This document shows positions 1-8,598 of a stretch of 44,491 bases of DNA, piece by piece. Numbering within the stretch: the stretch's first letter is position 1; every line of letters starts with the position of its first letter. The DNA is taken from the NCBI GenBank assembly GCA_018698915.1, contig JABIPN010000017.1, positions 1 through 44,491 on the forward strand. Reading direction: 5' to 3'. Both the position numbers and the translations under genes were made by a program. The DNA comes from Candidatus Woesearchaeota archaeon (GTDB taxonomy: Archaea; Nanobdellota; Nanobdellia; UBA10117; ARS21). The notes beneath the pieces are model-generated. The model had not been told where the DNA came from. It did not search any database and saw only the letters and a program-made list of their open reading frames with translations.

Positions 1-1365
1 AAATATATTTCAGGTTATGTGTTTGCAGCAGACAACACGTTAAACCTAATAACAGATAACTGGATAAATATAGTTTTGACTTGGGATGAAGATACAGAAG
101 AGTTCAAACACTATTATCAAGGAAATAATAAAAAGACATATGAATACAGATATCAAAATAATGTTATAGATGGAATAACTACTGACTGCGTAAATAGTGA
201 TGGTGTTCCAGTGACCAGTTGGGTACCAGACGAACAAATAGTTAAGTTCTACGGAGATCCATGGAATTCAAAACTAGACGAAATCAGGATATATGACATA
301 GCTCTAACAGAAGCTCAAGTTGCAGCATTATACGGCGCTTACACTGCAAATCAACCACCAACTATTACAGCCATAGACGATATTTCACGTCCAGAAGACT
401 CAGTGTTCACAGTGCAAGTGGAAGCAACAGATCCAGAAAACAATCCCACAGTTTATGCACTAGACTCTGCTTCTGATTTAACTAATGAACTTTCTATAGA
501 TTCTTCCAGTGGAGTAATAACTGGAACATTACCTTCATTCATAGATGGAGGCAACAATCAATATACTATTGTGGTTGAAGCATCAGACGGCGACGGAAAT
601 GCAGCAACAGAATCTTTCAGTATAACTGTATTATCTGACGCAGATTCAGACGGAGTCCAAGATGATGAAGATCTTTGTTCAAATACTGCTGTGGGCACAA
701 CTGTAAATGAAGCAGGATGTTCAGAGTCTCAATTAGATTCAGATTCAGACGGAGTCTCAGATGATGCAGATCTTTGTTCAAATACTGCTGCTACTGATTC
801 AATTGATGAATATGGGTGTTCAGAGTCTCAATTAGACGCTAACGCAGATTCAGATGAAGATGGAGTAATAAATAGTGATGATTTATGTCCAGCAACACCT
901 ATAGATGCAACAGTAAATAGTGTTGGATGTCCAGATACTGATGGCGATGGAACACACGATGATACAGACACAGTTTGGTCACTAACTGAAGATGTACCAG
1001 GCGCAACAACAGACGAAGAAGTCCAAGTAATAAGCCACTCATTAGAAAATGATGGAACGTTCAGTATGAATTTACAAGCTGCAACAAATGATGATGAAGA
1101 ACTAACAAGTTTAACAGATTCATTAGTATTAGTAAAAGTAACATATTATGATCTACAAACAAATGAAGAAATTTCATCAACAATTTACACATCACAAATA
1201 TCAATAGGTGAAACTTCAGTAGAAGCATTCTCAATATCCGTACCTGCGTCAGAAACAGCAGTAAGATATATCGCCACAGTTAATATTTGGTCAGGAATGA
1301 TTGGTGCAGCAGATTGGCAACCATACTCCGAAAAGATTGAATTGAGAGGAGAATTCCACCCTTAA
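1..1365 (+). CDS. Secreted LamG/cadherin-like/thrombospondin type 3 repeat protein (5' partial)
   Basis: The frame is open to the left edge (it reads K-Y-I-S-G-Y before the first possible GTG at 19), so the true start lies outside the window. About 454 residues are visible. First comes the end of a LamG/concanavalin-like domain, recognisable by DEIRIYDIALTEAQVAALY. Next is an Ig/cadherin-like domain starting NQPPTITAIDD and ending SFSITV. Then come three or four Asp-rich, Cys-containing thrombospondin type 3 repeats of the D-x-D-x-D-G-V type, which bind calcium in known families, and a C-terminal beta-rich domain. No C-terminal membrane anchor is visible. A role in adhesion or as a surface protein is inferred. 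The next gene starts 2 nt downstream. Confidence 0.8.
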   Translation, partial: KYISGYVFAADNTLNLITDNWINIVLTWDEDTEEFKHYYQGNNKKTYEYRYQNNVIDGITTDCVNSDGVPVTSWVPDEQIVKFYGDPWNSKLDEIRIYDIALTEAQVAALYGAYTANQPPTITAIDDISRPEDSVFTVQVEATDPENNPTVYALDSASDLTNELSIDSSSGVITGTLPSFIDGGNNQYTIVVEASDGDGNAATESFSITVLSDADSDGVQDDEDLCSNTAVGTTVNEAGCSESQLDSDSDGVSDDADLCSNTAATDSIDEYGCSESQLDANADSDEDGVINSDDLCPATPIDATVNSVGCPDTDGDGTHDDTDTVWSLTEDVPGATTDEEVQVISHSLENDGTFSMNLQAATNDDEELTSLTDSLVLVKVTYYDLQTNEEISSTIYTSQISIGETSVEAFSISVPASETAVRYIATVNIWSGMIGAADWQPYSEKIELRGEFHP

Positions 1366-1367
1366 TA

Positions 1368-2042
1368 ATGAAAAAGATACTAACTTTGTTGGCATTATTA
1401 TTTCTTCTTCCAGCAGCGCTAGCAACAACGCTAACTGCAACTTCACCACTGGCATCAAACTCAGTTATTCAATATTCAGGATCATGTAGCTCTGCAGGGG
1501 CTGTCGGAATCCAAATTTCATTTAGCGGAAACATGGTTCATTTTGACCAATTAACTGGATCACCGAGCTTTACTAGTTCTAGCTCATCAACACCTTACAC
1601 AGCAACAACTGATGGAGATTACACAATTTCTGCATCATGTGCAGGAGAAGCTTCAGCAAGCGCAACTGTTTGTGTGGGTTCAAGTTGTCCAGCAGCAAGT
1701 GCAGGAAACGGTGAAGGAAACGGTGAAGAAGTCTCAGAAAACGAAGGAAGTAGTGGAGGTTCCGGACCGCCAGTCGTCGTAGGTTCATCTGGCGGAAGCT
1801 CAGGCAGTTCTGGCGGAAGCGCTAGCTCAGCAGCAGGATCAAATCAAGCAGTAGATAACACACCAACACAAGACGCAAGTGATTCAAATCAAGACGATAA
1901 TGGAGATCAAGAAGAAGGAAGTTCAACACTATTAATCACATTACTAATATTAGCATTATTAATTGGCGGAGGATTTTTCTTATGGAAGAAATACAAGAAA
2001 CCACAAGAATATACTCCAATGCCTCAAACACCACCTCAATAA
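1368..2042 (+). CDS. Membrane-anchored Ser/Gly-rich surface protein
   Basis: This 224-residue protein has an N-terminal signal peptide (MKKILTLLALLFLLPAALA), a roughly 80-residue extracellular domain with four cysteines, and a long low-complexity linker rich in Gly, Ser, Asn, Asp and Glu at about residues 110-185. A single C-terminal transmembrane helix (about 188-205, LLITLLILALLIGGGFFLW) is followed by a short basic tail. The layout is that of an archaeal cell-surface protein held by its C-terminus. It sits 2 nt after the LamG protein and is followed after one base by the SpoIIM-like gene, so the three are probably one operon. The folded domain is not recognised and no enzymatic function can be assigned. 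Confidence 0.7.
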   Translation: MKKILTLLALLFLLPAALATTLTATSPLASNSVIQYSGSCSSAGAVGIQISFSGNMVHFDQLTGSPSFTSSSSSTPYTATTDGDYTISASCAGEASASATVCVGSSCPAASAGNGEGNGEEVSENEGSSGGSGPPVVVGSSGGSSGSSGGSASSAAGSNQAVDNTPTQDASDSNQDDNGDQEEGSSTLLITLLILALLIGGGFFLWKKYKKPQEYTPMPQTPPQ

Positions 2043-2043
2043 A

Positions 2044-2805
2044 ATGGTTTTAGAAAGAATAATATCTCCAGACAATTACAAAGGTAGTTACTTGAAAGCA
2101 ACTTTGTTTGGAATAATAATAACTGCTATTGGATTAACAATTGGTTATAATCTATTTCCTGACGACGCAGCACTTGCAGCAATATTTTTTATACTAATAG
2201 CAGCAGTCCCATTTTTCAGAACATTAATGGTTCAAGAAGAGCGAGCTGAAAAGACATCACACAATCTAAAAGAGATGATCGTAAGAAACAAATATGCGTT
2301 AGAATATTTTTTCTTTTTCTATGCAGGAATTTTCCTAACATATTTTGTAGGAGCATTAATTCTTCCAGAAACAATACAATCTGCTTTATTCGGAAATCAA
2401 TTTGGAGTATTCAAATCAGTTCTCGGTAGCTTTGCAAATCAAGAACATTTTTACATGATTTTATTCAATAATTTGAAAATAGTAATATTGGCACTTATTC
2501 TTTCATTAATCTACGGAGCAGGAGCATTAATGATTCTAACTTGGAATGCATCAGTTCTCGGAGTTTTCCTAGCACAACAAGGACTTCAATTATGGAAATA
2601 TTTACCTCATGCAGGATTAGAATTTTTAGGATTCTTTGCAGCTTCAATTGCCGGAGGAATTCTTTCAGCAGGTGTCGAAAAGCATGAAGTCGGAACAAAG
2701 AATTTCAAACATGTTTATGAAGATGCATTATTCCTAGCAATCGCCGCAGTTTTAATTATAATTTTAGCAGCAATTGTGGAAGTTTACGTTTTTCCAATAT
2801 TTTAA
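2044..2805 (+). CDS. SpoIIM/DUF95-family integral membrane protein
   Basis: This 253-residue multipass protein has about five or six hydrophobic segments and resembles the SpoIIM (DUF95) family, which is widespread in archaea far outside spore formers. Family-like features include the central NQF...LFNNLKI segment and the glycine-rich C-terminal helices (LEFLGFFAASIAGGILSAGVEKHEVG). I use the ATG at 2044, one base after the previous stop (TAA-A-ATG), rather than an upstream in-frame start at 1963, because this junction type recurs through the window. The biochemical role is unknown. Its neighbours suggest a link to envelope or surface proteins. Confidence 0.7.
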   Translation: MVLERIISPDNYKGSYLKATLFGIIITAIGLTIGYNLFPDDAALAAIFFILIAAVPFFRTLMVQEERAEKTSHNLKEMIVRNKYALEYFFFFYAGIFLTYFVGALILPETIQSALFGNQFGVFKSVLGSFANQEHFYMILFNNLKIVILALILSLIYGAGALMILTWNASVLGVFLAQQGLQLWKYLPHAGLEFLGFFAASIAGGILSAGVEKHEVGTKNFKHVYEDALFLAIAAVLIIILAAIVEVYVFPIF

Positions 2806-2924
2806 ACCAAAACTTATATAAACACATCACTACAACTCTTAATACCCCTACATCGTATCTAGAATTCTGTCGCGAAAGCAAGATTATTAAGAACTATAAA
2901 CTCTCAAAAACACGCAACACAAGG

Positions 2925-2932
2925 TTTAAAAA
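2925..2932 (+). promoter_or_regulatory. TATA box for the uL3 superoperon
   Basis: TTTAAAAA preceded by an A/G-rich stretch lies about 30 bp before the uL3 ATG at 2961. An archaeal start site 22-27 bp downstream would give a leader of only a few nucleotides. A second TATA-like TTATATAAA at 2814-2822 could give a longer leader through 2840-2960. No gene is visible between 2806 and 2960. Confidence 0.5.
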
Positions 2933-2960
2933 CACAACCTAACAATCGAATAAATAAAAA

Positions 2961-3959
2961 ATGGGAAGTTCAGCAGGATTCAGACGAAGACCAAGAAGAG
3001 GAAGCCTACAGTATTGGCATAGAAAGAAAGCCAATCGTGAAACTCCTAGAATTCGGGCTTGGAACCGAATTTCTGACGTAAAACTATTAGGTTTTGCAGG
3101 GTATAAAGCCGGTATGACCCACATCAATTTTGTTGACAACCGACCAAAATCTCCAACAAAGGGCGAGGAAATCCGAGTCCCAGTTACGATTCTTGAAACA
3201 CCTTCAATTAACATTTTTAACATCCGATTATATTCTTCTGACAATTACGGTAAAAAAGTAATGGCTGAATCATTTGCTGACAACCTTGATCTGAAACTTG
3301 CAAAGCGATTAGATCTACCAAAAAAGAGAGCAAATCCAGATAAATTAGCTGAACTTTTACCAAAAGCTTCCGAAGTCAGAGTTCTTGCATACACAAATCC
3401 AAGCGCAACAGCAATTGCAAAAAAGAAACCGGACATAATGGAATTAGCAATTGGCGGAAATGATGTCAACGCACAATTCGAATACGCAAAATCAATTTTA
3501 GGAACAGAAGTTCAAATTGAAGATATTTTCTCAAGTTCAGAATCAATCGATGTTCATGCTGTAACAAAAGGAAAAGGATTCCAAGGATCAATTAAAAGAT
3601 TCGGAGTATCTATTCTACACAGAAAAGCACACAGCGATGGAAGAAGAAAAGTAGCTACACTAGGTAACTGGATGGCTAAAACTTGGAGAGTTCCACACCC
3701 AGGACAAATGGGTTATCATAATCGAACTGAATCCAGCAAGCAAATTTTAAAGATTGCAAACGCTGAAGAATCACCAATTACACCAAAGGGCGGATTTGTA
3801 AAGTACGGAGAAGTTAAAGGAAAGTATGCTTTAATCGCAGGGAGCCTTCCTGGTCCAAAAAAGAGACTTATTCGACTAACCTTTGCAAAAAGAGCACATT
3901 CAGGTGCATTCCCTGCAATTGAAAGTATAGAAGCGTCAACAATTACACAACAAAGATAA
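2961..3959 (+). CDS. rpl3: Large subunit ribosomal protein uL3
   Basis: First gene of the superoperon, 332 residues, the usual archaeal length. The N-terminus (FRRRPRRGSLQYWHRKKA) is the typical archaeal/eukaryotic uL3 start. The loop VPHPGQMGYHNRTESSKQI at about residues 232-251 corresponds to the extension that reaches toward the peptidyl transferase centre. uL3 binds 23S rRNA early in assembly. The start is the first ATG after the promoter, in an AT-rich leader with no clear Shine-Dalgarno sequence. Its TAA overlaps the next ATG by one base (TAATG). Confidence 0.97.
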   Translation: MGSSAGFRRRPRRGSLQYWHRKKANRETPRIRAWNRISDVKLLGFAGYKAGMTHINFVDNRPKSPTKGEEIRVPVTILETPSINIFNIRLYSSDNYGKKVMAESFADNLDLKLAKRLDLPKKRANPDKLAELLPKASEVRVLAYTNPSATAIAKKKPDIMELAIGGNDVNAQFEYAKSILGTEVQIEDIFSSSESIDVHAVTKGKGFQGSIKRFGVSILHRKAHSDGRRKVATLGNWMAKTWRVPHPGQMGYHNRTESSKQILKIANAEESPITPKGGFVKYGEVKGKYALIAGSLPGPKKRLIRLTFAKRAHSGAFPAIESIEASTITQQR

Positions 3960-4720
3960 TGAAAAAGGCACAAGTATTACGAGTCAGTGGAGGAAAAACC
4001 TCAGATATAGAACTACCTATTCAATTTGTAGAACCACTTAGAATCGATCTTATTCAAAGAGCAGTTAGAGCATTACAATTTAATAGAAGACAACCATACG
4101 GACATGATTTAATGGCCGGAAAAAGACAAGGATATGCAACTTCTAAATTAAGAAATAGTTACAGAACAACATATGGAAAAGGAATTTCAAGAGTTCGTAG
4201 AAAACACTTACGAAGTCAAGGAAAACAATTTACTTGGGTTGGTGCATTTGTTGCTAGTGCAATTGGTGGAATGAAGGTATTCGCACCGAGAGCAGAAAAG
4301 AATCTAATAGTTAAAATTAACAACAAGGAACGAAGAAAAGCAATTCGTTCTGCAATCGCAGCGTCAAAATATACAATAATTGATGCAAAGATTGAAGTAT
4401 TAAAGAAAACTGCTGAAGTCAAAAAATCAATGGAATCAAACAATCTTGGAAAAGAATTGGAAAGAGCAAAAATTAAGAAGGTTCGAGCAGGAAAAGGAAC
4501 ACGAAGAGGAAGAAAATATAAAACAAAAGTAGGCCCTCTATTAGTATTTAGTAAAGTTTGTCCAGCATTAATTGCAGCTGAAAACATTCAAGGAATTGAT
4601 GCCGTTATTGTAAATAATCTTAATGCAGAATTACTTGCACCAGGAGGACAACCAGGAAGATCAACTGTTTGGAGTTCTGATGCAATCAAAAGACTAAAGG
4701 AGGAGAATTTATTCAACTAA
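3959..4720 (+). CDS. rpl4: Large subunit ribosomal protein uL4
   Basis: This 253-residue protein has the archaeal uL4 architecture. The long basic loop (about residues 48-85, with HDLMAGKRQGYATSKLRNSY) is the extension that lines the exit tunnel. It is followed by the globular domain with KKVRAGKGTRRGRKYKTKVGP and a C-terminal PGGQPGRSTVWS motif. It shares one base with the uL3 stop. An AAAGGAGGAG Shine-Dalgarno-like stretch inside its last codons probably serves the next gene, uL23. Confidence 0.97.
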   Translation: MKKAQVLRVSGGKTSDIELPIQFVEPLRIDLIQRAVRALQFNRRQPYGHDLMAGKRQGYATSKLRNSYRTTYGKGISRVRRKHLRSQGKQFTWVGAFVASAIGGMKVFAPRAEKNLIVKINNKERRKAIRSAIAASKYTIIDAKIEVLKKTAEVKKSMESNNLGKELERAKIKKVRAGKGTRRGRKYKTKVGPLLVFSKVCPALIAAENIQGIDAVIVNNLNAELLAPGGQPGRSTVWSSDAIKRLKEENLFN

Positions 4721-4721
4721 A

Positions 4722-4991
4722 ATGAAAGGAAATAAAGTATTTGACATTTTGAAGTATCCTTTAGCAACAGAAAAAGCAGTTCGAGCAATCGAGGCAGAAA
4801 ACACATTAATATTCGCAGTTCACAGAGAATCAACAAAGAAACAAATTAAGTGGGCTATTGAAACAGAGTACAAAGTAAAAGTAACTTCTGTTCGAACACT
4901 AAATGACATGAATGGAATAAAGAAAGCCTATGTAAGATTGGATCAATCAAACTTAGCAGTTGATGTAACTTCCAAGCTAGGATTAATATAA
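4722..4991 (+). CDS. rpl23: Large subunit ribosomal protein uL23
   Basis: This 89-residue protein has the standard archaeal uL23 length. It contains the conserved YPLATEKAVRAIEAENTLIF start and the KKQIKWAIETEYKVKV helix-strand. uL23 sits at the tunnel exit and is a docking site for SRP and the translocon, whose SecY subunit is encoded in the same gene string. It begins one base after the uL4 stop (TAA-A-ATG), with a GGAGG about 20 nt upstream. Confidence 0.97.
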   Translation: MKGNKVFDILKYPLATEKAVRAIEAENTLIFAVHRESTKKQIKWAIETEYKVKVTSVRTLNDMNGIKKAYVRLDQSNLAVDVTSKLGLI

Positions 4992-4992
4992 A

Positions 4993-5709
4993 ATGGGTAA
5001 ACGATTAAGACAACAAAGACGAGGAAAAGGGTCTATTCATAAGACACCTAGTCACCGTTCTCTTGGGAAATTAAGTTATCCTTCATATCAAGGCGAAGCC
5101 CTATACGGAAGAATTCTAGATATAACTACTTCTCGAATGCATAATGGTCCATTAATGGTTGTTGAATATGACAACGGAGACTTATCACTAACTCCAGCTC
5201 CATTTGGAGTCAGAGTAGGGCAAAATATCTCAATGGGAGATACAAACCCAGGAAACGGGAATATAATGAAGATCAAAGATATGCCAACAGGAACATTAGT
5301 CTTCAATTTAGAAAGAGTGCCGGGAGATGGTGGAAAATACGTAAGAACTTCAGGAACTGCAGCTCAAGTTTTAGGAAGAGAAGGAAAAGGGATTGCAATA
5401 AAATTACCTTCAAAGAAAAAATTGATACTTAACGAAAACTGCTTTGCAACAATTGGGACAATTGCAGGAGCAGGAAGAACTAACAAACCTTTTGTCCGAG
5501 CTGGAAACAAATTCTATGCCATGAAAGCAAGAGGACTAAAGTATCCAAAAGTTAGAGGTCGAGCAATGAATGCTGTAGATCACCCACACGGTGGAACTAG
5601 ACCTAAACAAATGGGTATGGGTAAATATTCCACAACAGTTCCTAGAAACTTACCGCCAGGTAAGAAGGTAGGACATATCGCAGCCAGAAGAACAGGAAAG
5701 AAGAAATAA
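4993..5709 (+). CDS. rpl2: Large subunit ribosomal protein uL2
   Basis: This 238-residue protein has the typical archaeal uL2 length. The N-terminus is GKRLRQQRRGKGSIHKTPSHR. The OB/SH3 core carries PFGVRVGQNISMGDTNPGNGN, and the C-terminal AVDHPHGGTRPKQ motif at about residues 194-206 includes the conserved histidine near the peptidyl transferase centre. It helps subunit association and 23S rRNA folding. It starts one base after the uL23 stop and is followed after one base by uS19. Confidence 0.97.
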   Translation: MGKRLRQQRRGKGSIHKTPSHRSLGKLSYPSYQGEALYGRILDITTSRMHNGPLMVVEYDNGDLSLTPAPFGVRVGQNISMGDTNPGNGNIMKIKDMPTGTLVFNLERVPGDGGKYVRTSGTAAQVLGREGKGIAIKLPSKKKLILNENCFATIGTIAGAGRTNKPFVRAGNKFYAMKARGLKYPKVRGRAMNAVDHPHGGTRPKQMGMGKYSTTVPRNLPPGKKVGHIAARRTGKKK

Positions 5710-5710
5710 A

Positions 5711-6094
5711 ATGGTAGAAAAAGTGTTTAAGTTTAAAGGGAAGACAATGGAAGAACTTCTAGAATTAGATAGAAATCAATTTGCTGAATTATTAAGCTCA
5801 AGAAAAAGAAGAACAATAAAGAGAGGAATCTCAGAAAATCAAGAAAAGTTTATGGAAAAATTAGCAAAGGGAAAACCAAAGTTAAGAACTCACCGAAGAG
5901 ATATTATAATCACTCCAGCAATGGTTGGGAAAACTGTTGAAGTTTACAACGGAAAAAAGTTTATTACAATTATAATAAACGAAGAAATGCTCGGTTATTA
6001 CTTAGGATCACTTGTACAAACAAGAAAAATTGCATCACACAAAGGAACTGGAGTCGGAGCTACAAAGAGTTCAAAGCACCAAGGTAAGAAATAA
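5711..6094 (+). CDS. rps19: Small subunit ribosomal protein uS19
   Basis: This 127-residue protein carries an archaeal N-terminal helix (MEELLELDRNQFAELLSSRKRR) before the uS19 core. The core is recognised by KLRTHRRDIIITPAMVGKTVEVYNGKKF and by the C-terminal GEF-loop equivalent ending GTGVGATKSSKHQGKK. It binds the head of the 30S subunit near the A-site tRNA. The stop overlaps the uL22 ATG (TAATG). Confidence 0.97.
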   Translation: MVEKVFKFKGKTMEELLELDRNQFAELLSSRKRRTIKRGISENQEKFMEKLAKGKPKLRTHRRDIIITPAMVGKTVEVYNGKKFITIIINEEMLGYYLGSLVQTRKIASHKGTGVGATKSSKHQGKK

Positions 6095-6726
6095 TGGTAA
6101 AAGGAATTAGTATGCAAGCATATGATGGAAAGACAATGGCTAAAGTAATTGGAAAGAACTTGCCAGTATCAAAGAAAGTCGCATACGAAGTAACAAATCA
6201 CATTCGAGGAAGAACAATCGAAAAAGCAATAGCAATATTGGAAGATGTTCAAGCAATGAAGATGCCCGTACCTTACAAGAGATATAATAAAGACACACCT
6301 CATCGAAAAGGAGATTTTGCAGCTGGAAGATTCCCTGAAAAAGCAGCAAGATACATAATTCCACTATTAAAATCACTAAAGTCAAACGCAGATGATAAAG
6401 GATTAACTGGCGAACTAATATTAGTTCATTCAGCAGCAAACATGACTGCAAAGAGACACAGATATGGAAGAGTAAGAGGAGTAAAGAGAACAACACACGT
6501 TGAGTTTGTTGCAGCTCCAACAACTAAACCAGCTAAAAAGGTTGAATCAAAGAAAGAAATCAAACCAGCTAAAAAGGTTGAATCAAAGAAAGAAATTAAA
6601 CCAGCTAAAAAGGTTGAATCAAAGAAAGAAATTAAACCAGTAAAGAAAGTTGAAGAAAAACCAAAGGCTGAAACAAAACCAAAAGAATCAAAATCTGAAA
6701 CAAAACCAAAGGAGAATAAAAAATGA
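6094..6726 (+). CDS. rpl22: Large subunit ribosomal protein uL22 with repetitive Lys-rich C-terminal tail
   Basis: Residues 1 to about 145 are a complete archaeal uL22, including the tunnel hairpin (RAARYIIPLLKSLKSNAD) and the C-terminal RVRGVKRTTHVEFVA. Beyond this the protein has an unusual tail of about 65 residues: three tandem copies of KPAKKVESKKEI-type units and then a Lys/Glu/Pro-rich end, probably disordered. Total length is 210 residues, against about 150-155 for most archaeal uL22. The ATGA junction overlaps uS3 by 4 nt, and GGAG just upstream can serve uS3. Confidence 0.96.
   Translation: MVKGISMQAYDGKTMAKVIGKNLPVSKKVAYEVTNHIRGRTIEKAIAILEDVQAMKMPVPYKRYNKDTPHRKGDFAAGRFPEKAARYIIPLLKSLKSNADDKGLTGELILVHSAANMTAKRHRYGRVRGVKRTTHVEFVAAPTTKPAKKVESKKEIKPAKKVESKKEIKPAKKVESKKEIKPVKKVEEKPKAETKPKESKSETKPKENKK
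6529..6636 (+). repeat. Three tandem 36-bp in-frame repeats in uL22
   Basis: Three consecutive 36-bp units (6529-6564, 6565-6600, 6601-6636) begin CCAGCTAAAAAGGTTGAATC and each encode P-A-K-K-V-E-S-K-K-E-I-K. The copies differ only at the Ile codon (ATC in the first, ATT in the others). A degenerate fourth copy follows. Near identity at third positions suggests recent slippage or unequal-crossover expansion. Confidence 0.9.
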
Positions 6727-7490
6727 TTGAACGAGAATTCATAAATGAAAAAATGAAGCAACTAAAAATCAAAGAAGCAATAGGAAGAGAATTCACAAAG
6801 AGCGCTGAAATCGGCGAAATCACTATGGAAAAAACACCATTAGGTGAACGAATCATAATCAGTACAACTCGACCAGGAATAATCATCGGGAGAGGCGGTT
6901 CTACAATTAAAGAATTAACTAATAAGTTAAAAAATAAATTCAGATTAGAAAATCCGCAAATTGAAACTTTAGAAATTCCAAATCCACACAAAAGTGCAGA
7001 AGTTGTTGCAAAGAAAATTGCAGGAGAACTTGAAAGATTCGGACCTTCAAGATTCAAAGGAATAGGTTACCGAGAGATGGGAAAGATAATGACTGCCGGA
7101 GCATTCGGAGTAGAAATTGTTATTGATGGACCAATTCCTGGTGCACGTTCAAGAAAATGGAGATTTTATAATGGTTACATGAAGAAGTGCGGTTTCATTT
7201 CAGATAATTTACTAGATAAAGCTCAAGCAGATGCAGTTCTAAAGAAAGGAACAGTCGGAGTTTCAGTTACAATAATGCATCCAGATACACCACTTCCAGA
7301 CAAAATTATTATCGTAGAACCTGAATCTGAAAAGACAGAAACTATTGAGTTGGAAGAAGTAGTAGAAGAAAAACCAAAAGAAGAAACTAAACCAGAGGTA
7401 AAGAAAGCACCAGCTAAAAAAGTTGAAGTAAAGAAAGAAACTAAACTCGCGGTAAAGAAAGCACCAGCAAAAAAGGAGACTAAGAAATAA
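6723..7490 (+). CDS. rps3: Small subunit ribosomal protein uS3 with Lys-rich tail
   Basis: This 255-residue protein has an N-terminal KH type II domain with the GxxG loop in GIIIGRGGSTIKEL (about residues 50-65). The C-terminal uS3 domain contains GFISDNLLDKAQADAVLKKGTVGVSV. uS3 lines the mRNA entry of the 30S subunit. Residues from about 205 onward form an extra Lys/Pro/Ala/Glu-rich tail with KKAPAKKVEVKKET-like units, similar to the uL22 tail. It overlaps uL22 by ATGA and uL29 by one base. Confidence 0.97.
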   Translation: MIEREFINEKMKQLKIKEAIGREFTKSAEIGEITMEKTPLGERIIISTTRPGIIIGRGGSTIKELTNKLKNKFRLENPQIETLEIPNPHKSAEVVAKKIAGELERFGPSRFKGIGYREMGKIMTAGAFGVEIVIDGPIPGARSRKWRFYNGYMKKCGFISDNLLDKAQADAVLKKGTVGVSVTIMHPDTPLPDKIIIVEPESEKTETIELEEVVEEKPKEETKPEVKKAPAKKVEVKKETKLAVKKAPAKKETKK

Positions 7491-7696
7491 TGGCAATACT
7501 CAGATCAAAAGAAATCAGAGACAAGAAAATGAAAGCAAGAGAATCAAGTATGATTGACTTAAAACGAGAACTTGCAAAATTAAACTCACAAAAAGCATCA
7601 GGAAGAATCCCAGAAAATTCAGGTAAGATTCGAGAAATAAGAAGAACTGTTGCAAGAATATTAACAATCAACAAAGAGGAGGTAACTAGCAAATAA
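7490..7696 (+). CDS. rpl29: Large subunit ribosomal protein uL29
   Basis: This 68-residue protein is predicted almost entirely helical. The family pattern is seen as AILRSKEIRDKKMKARESSMIDLKRELAKLNSQ, then IREIRRTVARILTINKE. uL29 sits beside uL23 at the tunnel exit. The gene overlaps uS3 and aIF1 by one base each (TAATG). A GAGGAGGT sequence about 14 nt before the next ATG is a strong Shine-Dalgarno candidate for aIF1. Confidence 0.95.
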   Translation: MAILRSKEIRDKKMKARESSMIDLKRELAKLNSQKASGRIPENSGKIREIRRTVARILTINKEEVTSK

Positions 7697-8001
7697 TGAG
7701 CGACATAGACCCATTAACCGGTTTGCCAAAAGATCTTGGTACAATTGAAAATATTTCCAAGGAAACGCAGATAATTCAAATTAGAGTTGATCGGCGAAGA
7801 TACGGAAAGGCAATGACAATTGTTGAAGGCTTCGATTCTTCAGTAGATGTAAAATCTTTGGCAAAACAACTTAAGTCTCGTTTAGCAACTGGCGGAACTT
7901 TGAAGGGAAAGACAATTGAACTTCAAGGGGACCAACGCGAACGAGTTAAGGCGATACTAATTAAGATGGGCTATTCACAAGAAGGGATTGATGTAAAATG
8001 A
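7696..8001 (+). CDS. Translation initiation factor aIF1 (SUI1)
   Basis: This 101-residue protein matches the SUI1/eIF1 family: IRVDRRRYGKAMTIVEGFD, then LAKQLKSRLATGGTLKGKTIELQGDQRERV and a C-terminal GYSQEGIDV. aIF1 binds the 30S P-site region and monitors start-codon selection. Its position between uL29 and the RNase P protein gene is conserved in many archaea. The stop overlaps the next start by 4 nt (ATGA). Confidence 0.95.
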   Translation: MSDIDPLTGLPKDLGTIENISKETQIIQIRVDRRRYGKAMTIVEGFDSSVDVKSLAKQLKSRLATGGTLKGKTIELQGDQRERVKAILIKMGYSQEGIDVK

Positions 8002-8258
8002 TAACACCTCAAAATATACTGAGACATGAGTTGATTGGACTTAATGTGCAAGTCACAAAAGCACTCAACCCACTTTCAAGAAATATTAAAGGTGAAGTCA
8101 TAGATGAAACCCAACAAACAATACTCATTCGAACAAAAAACGGCGACAAAAAACTCCTTAAACGACTTGCGACTTTCGAGTTTGACTTGAAAAAAGCAAG
8201 AGTAGAAGTTAAAGGATTAGAATTGATTGGACGTTCGTGGGAAAGAATAAAAAAATAA
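7998..8258 (+). CDS. rnp1: RNase P protein component 1 (Rpp29/Pop4)
   Basis: This 86-residue protein has the Sm-like barrel of archaeal Rpp29. It starts [20 protein letters not shown] and continues with [21 protein letters not shown] and the C-terminal WERIKK. In known archaea it pairs with Rpp21 and supports the specificity domain of RNase P RNA during tRNA 5' maturation. Its place between aIF1 and uS17 fits the archaeal pattern. It overlaps aIF1 by ATGA. Confidence 0.92.
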   Translation: MITPQNILRHELIGLNVQVTKALNPLSRNIKGEVIDETQQTILIRTKNGDKKLLKRLATFEFDLKKARVEVKGLELIGRSWERIKK

Positions 8259-8259
8259 A

Positions 8260-8598
8260 ATGGCAAAAACTGAAAAATCAAAGGCAAAGAAACCTGCAAA
8301 GAAACCTGCGCCAAAGAAAGAAGTAACTAAAATAGACTCAATTGCACCAACTCGAGGAAGAACTTTTGTTGGAAAAGTTATTTCGGATAAGATGCCTAAG
8401 ACAGTAAATGTTGAATGGGCAAGACAGGCTTACTTGTACAAATATGAACGTTATTATCCAACGAAATCAAGAGTTAAAGCACACAATCCTGAACACATTA
8501 AAGCAAAAGTTGGAGATATGGTAAGAATTGCAGAATGTAGACCAATTAGTAAAACTAAGAAATTCATAGTTATCGAAAAAATGGAGGCAAAGAAATGA
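8260..8598 (+). CDS. rps17: Small subunit ribosomal protein uS17 with basic N-terminal extension
   Basis: The 112 residues contain a complete uS17 OB fold, recognised by [22 protein letters not shown] and by [33 protein letters not shown]. The first 25 or so residues are a Lys/Ala/Pro-rich extension ([14 protein letters not shown]) that resembles the tails of uL22 and uS3. It starts one base after the RNase P gene and overlaps uL14 by ATGA. A GGAGG seven nt before the uL14 start is inside its last codons. Confidence 0.95.
   Translation: MAKTEKSKAKKPAKKPAPKKEVTKIDSIAPTRGRTFVGKVISDKMPKTVNVEWARQAYLYKYERYYPTKSRVKAHNPEHIKAKVGDMVRIAECRPISKTKKFIVIEKMEAKK

Noticed and set aside
1963-2043. Longer start for the SpoIIM-family protein
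   Set aside because: The added 27 residues lie wholly inside the previous gene and are polar, while the ATG at 2044 fits the frequent TAA-A-ATG junction.
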